NCBI GenBank assembly: GCA_035541035.1
Contig: DATLFO010000355.1
Coordinates: 1-9,277, forward strand
Length of the DNA stretch: 9,277 nt
DNA from: DASWHR01 sp035541035
Lineage (GTDB): Bacteria > Actinomycetota > AC-67
Direction: 5' to 3'
Made by a program: the position numbers and the translations under genes. This document shows positions 6,206 through 9,277 of the stretch, piece by piece. How positions within the stretch are numbered: position 1 is the first letter of the stretch; each line of letters starts with the position of its first letter. The notes under the pieces were generated by a model. It was given only the letters and a program-made list of their open reading frames with translations, did no database searches and had not been told where the DNA came from.

Positions 6206-6570
6206 CACGAAATGCGCTTCGACATTCGAATCGCCGCAGAGCCCGCGTCCCGCTCCAGCAGGACCGAGTCGGCCAGCGCTTCGAGGATTCGCCAGGAAAT
6301 CGATGCGTCGCCGCTGCCGTTGCCGTCATCGATCACGGCGTCGATCTGTGCGACGATCTCGAATGCTCCTCCCGACCGTGCCAGCTCCAGACGCAACAGC
6401 TCCGCGTGCGAATGGGCCAGCAGATGGGTGCATGCTTCATCCACGGCAAGCCGAATGTCTTCGATATCGTCAAGCGTCATCTCCGCTTTCGCGGCGAGCC
6501 CCGCCGCGACCGAACGTGCGATGTGCACGTACTCCGGCCTTGCGGGCAATGTCAACGTTACGCTCCCCAT
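6205..6570 (-). CDS. usfX: UsfX/RsbW-like anti-sigma factor
   Basis: This 121-residue protein is encoded directly upstream of the sigma gene and overlaps its start by one base. By position and sequence it is the cognate anti-sigma factor, sequestering the sigma factor until an antagonist binds. It has an HATPase_c_2-like layout: IEDIRLAVDEACTHLLAHS (37-54), a central strand region, then a C-terminal helix ISWRILEALADSVLL and a final strand IRMSKR. The pattern LAVDE-x-CT and the ISW/FSW-x-x-L-x-ALAD segment resemble M. tuberculosis UsfX more than Bacillus RsbW. The N-box asparagine of RsbW kinases is His49 here, and the glycine-rich ATP-lid motifs are not evident, so kinase activity is doubtful. 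ATG 6570-6568 fits the predicted transcript start near 6590 and a G-run about five bases upstream. The frame is open upstream, but that part spans the promoter. Confidence 0.85.
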   Translation of the reverse strand: MGSVTLTLPARPEYVHIARSVAAGLAAKAEMTLDDIEDIRLAVDEACTHLLAHSHAELLRLELARSGGAFEIVAQIDAVIDDGNGSGDASISWRILEALADSVLLERDAGSAAIRMSKRIS

Positions 6571-6597
6571 GGATAACCCCCGGTCGTCTGCTTGCTG

Positions 6598-6623
6598 ATA
6601 CCCCGTGGCTTCCTCGTCAAAAC
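6598..6623 (-). promoter_or_regulatory. SigF-type autoregulatory promoter of the anti-sigma/sigma operon
   Basis: On the minus strand GTTT (6623-6620), a 16-bp spacer and GGGTAT (6603-6598) match the SigB/SigF consensus exactly. The start site is expected near 6590, about 20 nt before the anti-sigma ATG at 6570. This implies positive feedback of the sigma factor on its own operon. Confidence 0.82.
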
Positions 6624-6649
6624 AAGCGACACGGTGAGAATTCCCGATG

Positions 6650-6675
6650 GTTTGGCACGCGACCACTACGGGTAC
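6650..6675 (+). promoter_or_regulatory. SigF-type promoter of the STAS/anti-sigma-like operon
   Basis: GTTT (6650-6653), a 16-bp spacer and GGGTAC (6670-6675) match the Streptomyces SigB consensus GNNT-N14-16-GGGTAC/T. The start site is expected near 6682, about 27 nt before ATG 6709. Its -35 faces away from the minus-strand promoter, with 26 bp between the two GTTT elements. Confidence 0.8.
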
Positions 6676-6708
6676 CATAGCCCAAGCAAGCCCAACAGGG
6701 AGGGTCGG

Positions 6709-7053
6709 ATGGATCTTGTCGTCGATTCGAGAACGGAAGGAACTGCCGCAGTCCTGACGGTAGGGGGCGAAATCGACCTCTTCACCGCGCCGAAGCTCCG
6801 TGAACGGCTCTCGGGGACGATCGATGAAGGCATGGATCGCGTCGTCGTCGACCTCGAGGGAGTCGGCTTCATGGACTCAACCGGTCTCGGGACGCTGGTG
6901 GGAGGCTTGAAGCGGATCAAGGAACGCGACGGCTCGATGTCGCTCGTGTGCACGAACCGGTCGGTCCTCCGGATCCTGTCGATCACGGGTCTGGATCGGG
7001 TCTTCCCCGTCTACTCGTCGGTCACGGAGGCGCTGTCGGCCGACGCACGGTAA
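6709..7053 (+). CDS. STAS-domain anti-sigma factor antagonist (RsbV/RsfB-like)
   Basis: The 114-residue product is a single STAS domain covering nearly the whole protein. It shows the strand LTVGGEIDLFTAPKLRERL, then VVVDLEGVGFMDSTGLGTLVGGLKRIKERDG, then LRILSITGLDRVFPVYSSVTEAL. Ser57 in D56-S57-T58-G59-L60 is the conserved phosphorylation site: in this family the unphosphorylated form binds the anti-sigma factor and releases the sigma factor. ATG 6709 follows AGGGAGGG (6697-6704) at four bases. It is transcribed divergently from the anti-sigma/sigma operon, under its own SigF-like promoter, and 38 bp ahead of a second RsbW-like gene. The PP2C phosphatase at the right end is the obvious candidate to dephosphorylate Ser57. 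Confidence 0.9.
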   Translation: MDLVVDSRTEGTAAVLTVGGEIDLFTAPKLRERLSGTIDEGMDRVVVDLEGVGFMDSTGLGTLVGGLKRIKERDGSMSLVCTNRSVLRILSITGLDRVFPVYSSVTEALSADAR

Positions 7054-7091
7054 GGCGCCGGGGGGCGCACCGATACCCGGGGGCACGGGGC

Positions 7092-7484
7092 ATGAATCAG
7101 GAAGATCAGCACGACCGGCTCGTCATCGAGCTGCCGGCCGAAGCAGAGGCCGTCGGCTCGGCTCGCTTGTTCGCCACCTCTGTCGCGCGGCTGTTCGGCG
7201 TGGACGACGAAGTCGTCGAAGATATTCGCCTCGCCATCTCGGAGGCCGTGACCGAACGCGTGCAATCAGCCGCATCGGAGGATGCGCCCGTCTGCGTCTC
7301 GACGATCGTTCGTGAGAAAGAGCTCGTGTTCGAGATCTCGGGCGGGAGCCGCACGGCCGGCGAGAACGGCGAACTCGGGATCGCCGTCGTGCACAGCCTG
7401 TTCCCGGACGCCGTCGTCGAGCAGGACCCGCACGTGCTTCGCTTCGTCGCGCCGCGCGCCACCGCGGGCTCGCAGGCTCCTTAG
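7092..7484 (+). CDS. Second RsbW-like protein, degenerate HATPase_c_2 fold
   Basis: This 130-residue protein is probably co-transcribed with the STAS gene. The segment VVEDIRLAISEAVTERVQSAA (41-61) corresponds to the N-box region of RsbW-type kinases, and GELGIAVVHSLFPDAVVEQ to the G2 region and its following helix. The conserved N-box asparagine is Glu55 (E51-A-V-T-E55), and no clear DxGxG motif is present, so ATP binding and kinase activity are uncertain. It could be a second anti-sigma factor, a decoy that holds the STAS protein, or a regulator of another sigma factor. ATG 7092 is chosen for GGGGG at 7079-7083, eight bases upstream; the frame is open further upstream but overlaps the STAS gene there. 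Its TAG stop overlaps the TAA stop of the convergent phosphatase gene. Confidence 0.75.
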   Translation: MNQEDQHDRLVIELPAEAEAVGSARLFATSVARLFGVDDEVVEDIRLAISEAVTERVQSAASEDAPVCVSTIVREKELVFEISGGSRTAGENGELGIAVVHSLFPDAVVEQDPHVLRFVAPRATAGSQAP

Positions 7485-9277
7485 GCGGGGCGCCGCGGCG
7501 CCTGCAGCACCACGACCGCGACATCATCGCGCGGATCGCCGTCCTGCCATTCGAGCGCCAAATGCTCGATGCCCGCGGCGATTTCCTCGGCGGACTTTCC
7601 CGTCATCGAGCGAAGGAACGCCCGCAGCGTGCGCTCTCCGAGCAGCCCGCGCTGTCCTCTCGCCTCGGTCACACCGTCGGTGAACAGGATGAGCGAGTCT
7701 CCCGGCTTGAGCCGCGCGGTTCGGTCGCCGAGGTCCGGGTCTTCGAACAGGCCCAGGACCATTCCTTCGCCGGCCGCCTCTTCGAGACGCCCTCCGGCGC
7801 GCAGCACCAGCGGCCGAGGGTGTCCACCTCGGGCGATCGCAAGCCGGACACCCGTAGGCGACGGACGGACCCGTATGTAGCAGGCCGTGCAGAAGCGGCC
7901 GGTGTCCTGCTGAACGATGGCACGATTCAACGTGGTCAGGACCGCAGAAGGCTTGCGCGCGCTGATCGCGGCCGCGCGAATCGTGTAGCGGGCCAGCGCC
8001 GTCATCGCGGCGGCTTCGGCCCCTTTGCCGGACACATCGCCGAGCACCACGGCCCAGTCGCCGGGATCGGTCTGGAAGATGTCGTAGAAGTCGCCGCCGA
8101 CGTCGATTCCGTTCGTCGCCGACACATAACGTGCCGCGACGTCGACCCCCTCGATCACCGGAAGAACCGGGGGCAGCAGGCTCTGCTGAAGGACCTGCGC
8201 GACCCGGCTTCGCTCGGTGAACAGGCGGGCGTTGTCGATGAGAATTCCGGCGCGCGCGGCGACCTCTGAATACAGGATCGCGTCGTCTTCGTTCAGCCGT
8301 CGTCCAGACTCGGCGGTGACCAGGGTGATCACGCCCAGAACACGGTCACGAGCGGTCATCGGGACGACGACGACGGAGTCGAGCCCGAGAGAACGCAGGA
8401 TGTCGAGGTGCTCGTCGTCACGAGCGACGGCTTCGAGCATCTCGTCGGGCACGTGCTCGAAGATCTGCGGCCTGCCGGTTCGCATGACCGCCCAAGCGCC
8501 GACCTCGGACGCCGGGTCCGGTGGATAGCGTCGCTGCAGCTCGTGAGCGAGCGCGACCTTGCGGGGATCGACGTGCTCGACCACCACACGACGCAGGCCG
8601 CCGTTGTCGAGCAGGTCGATCGCGCACCAATCCACCAGCATGGGGACGAACTCGCGCGCCAGCACGCGCAGCCGCTGATCGGGATCGAGCGGCGTTTCGC
8701 CCAGCACGCTCGAGATACGCGCCAGAAGCCGGAACACGTCGCGCGCACGGCGCACCTCGGCCTCGATCGCGCGCCGCTCGGTCACGTCCCGGAAGGTCAC
8801 GACCGACCCGGCGAGCCGGCCGTCCTCCCACAGAGGGGCGCTGATGTACTCGACCGCGACGGAGGTTGCGTCCTTTCGCCAGAACACCTCGGACTCGATT
8901 CGATGCACGCTACCGTCCCGCGCGGCTTCGTTGATCGGACACTCCTCGGCCGGGTAGGGCGAGCCGTCCGGAGCGGAATGATGGATCGTCTCATGCACCG
9001 GACGATCGATGAGCCCGCCCCGCTCCCATCCGAGGAGCTCTTCCGCGGCAGGATTGACGAAGGTCACCCGGCCGTCGACGTCGACGCGAATGATGCCTTC
9101 GCCTGCGGCGTTGAGGAGGAGCTCGCGGTCGCGGATGAGCCGCAGCATCTCGTCCTTCGCAGCTCGTGTGGGAGCCACGTCGCGCAGATACGACACGAAG
9201 AAACGCCCCGACGGCGTATCGGCCGGGCGCACCGAGGCTGCCACGGTCGTCACGCTTCCGTCCGCCTTGAGGATGGC
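7481..9277 (-). CDS. PAS-PAS-GAF-PP2C sensor phosphatase (RsbU-like; partial, N-terminus beyond the window)
   Basis: The frame is open to the right edge, giving 598 visible C-terminal residues. Residues 1-45 are the end of a PAS domain (ILKADGSVTTVAASV...FFVSYLRDVAP). About 50-170 is a second PAS with its C-terminal strand and helix (SVVTFRDVTERR). About 190-345 is a GAF domain (RSLGLDSVVVVPMTARDRVLGVITLV...ILIDNARLFTE). About 365-598 is a SpoIIE/RsbU-type PP2C phosphatase. The metal-binding acidic residues are present: GGDFYD (394-399), GDVSGKG (413-419), FTDG with D534, and D584-D585. This family dephosphorylates STAS antagonists, and a STAS gene lies just beyond the facing gene, so this is the probable signal input of the SigF switch. 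No transmembrane segment is seen in the visible part, so cytoplasmic sensing is likely. GTG 9253 is not the start, because PAS sequence continues upstream of it. Confidence 0.92.
   Translation of the reverse strand, partial: AILKADGSVTTVAASVRPADTPSGRFFVSYLRDVAPTRAAKDEMLRLIRDRELLLNAAGEGIIRVDVDGRVTFVNPAAEELLGWERGGLIDRPVHETIHHSAPDGSPYPAEECPINEAARDGSVHRIESEVFWRKDATSVAVEYISAPLWEDGRLAGSVVTFRDVTERRAIEAEVRRARDVFRLLARISSVLGETPLDPDQRLRVLAREFVPMLVDWCAIDLLDNGGLRRVVVEHVDPRKVALAHELQRRYPPDPASEVGAWAVMRTGRPQIFEHVPDEMLEAVARDDEHLDILRSLGLDSVVVVPMTARDRVLGVITLVTAESGRRLNEDDAILYSEVAARAGILIDNARLFTERSRVAQVLQQSLLPPVLPVIEGVDVAARYVSATNGIDVGGDFYDIFQTDPGDWAVVLGDVSGKGAEAAAMTALARYTIRAAAISARKPSAVLTTLNRAIVQQDTGRFCTACYIRVRPSPTGVRLAIARGGHPRPLVLRAGGRLEEAAGEGMVLGLFEDPDLGDRTARLKPGDSLILFTDGVTEARGQRGLLGERTLRAFLRSMTGKSAEEIAAGIEHLALEWQDGDPRDDVAVVVLQAPRRPA

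Noticed and set aside
5291..6598. 435-codon plus-strand open frame antisense to the sigma and anti-sigma genes
   Set aside because: The minus strand encodes clear sigma regions 2-4 and a UsfX-like protein. The plus-strand product shows no recognisable domain.
9253..9253. GTG at 9253 as the phosphatase start
   Set aside because: The frame stays open to the window edge and the residues before it (ILKADGSV) continue a PAS domain, so the true start lies outside.

Overview
The window reads as chromosomal DNA of a high-GC bacterium, most likely an actinobacterium (Actinomycetota). I base this on strongly G/C-biased third codon positions, a SigF/UsfX-type sigma cassette of the mycobacterial and Streptomyces kind, a 50-residue two-helix 'hydrophobic protein' ending in WYRW, and very tight gene packing. 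I see no mobile elements, tRNA, rRNA or CRISPR. A finer taxonomic call is not supported.

Layout. 1-491 (-): start of an exported metallo-beta-lactamase-fold protein, cut by the left edge. 595-2238 (+): an AidB-type acyl-CoA dehydrogenase homologue. 2282-2644 (+): a compact unit made of a near-consensus SigB/SigF promoter, a strong RBS, an unrecognised 82-aa protein and a textbook terminator. 2775-2927 (+): the small membrane protein, followed by a hairpin. 3043-4602 (+): an HD-GYP/LuxR fusion regulator. 4667-5426 (+): a two-gene unit encoding an ABM-like alpha/beta-barrel protein and an SRPBCC protein. 5423-6570 (-): anti-sigma factor then sigma factor, translationally coupled. 6709-7484 (+): STAS anti-sigma antagonist then a second RsbW-like protein. 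7481-9277 (-): a PAS-PAS-GAF-PP2C phosphatase, cut by the right edge.

The right half is a partner-switching module for a general-stress sigma factor. By family knowledge, the PP2C phosphatase senses a signal through PAS/GAF domains and dephosphorylates the STAS protein at its conserved serine. The STAS protein then binds the anti-sigma factor and frees SigF. Two GTTT-N16-GGGTAT/C promoters lie back to back between the two operons, so SigF probably transcribes both its own operon and that of its antagonist. A third such promoter drives the 82-aa gene, and weaker candidates precede the small membrane protein and the HD-GYP regulator. Much of the window may therefore be one local SigF regulon.

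Points to look at: the orphan SigF-driven 82-aa protein; the loss of the N-box asparagine in both anti-sigma-like proteins, which leaves the kinase for the STAS protein unidentified here; two convergent gene pairs whose stop codons share the same four bases (TTAG); and a perfect 46-bp palindrome at the very start of the window that may be an assembly fold-back.
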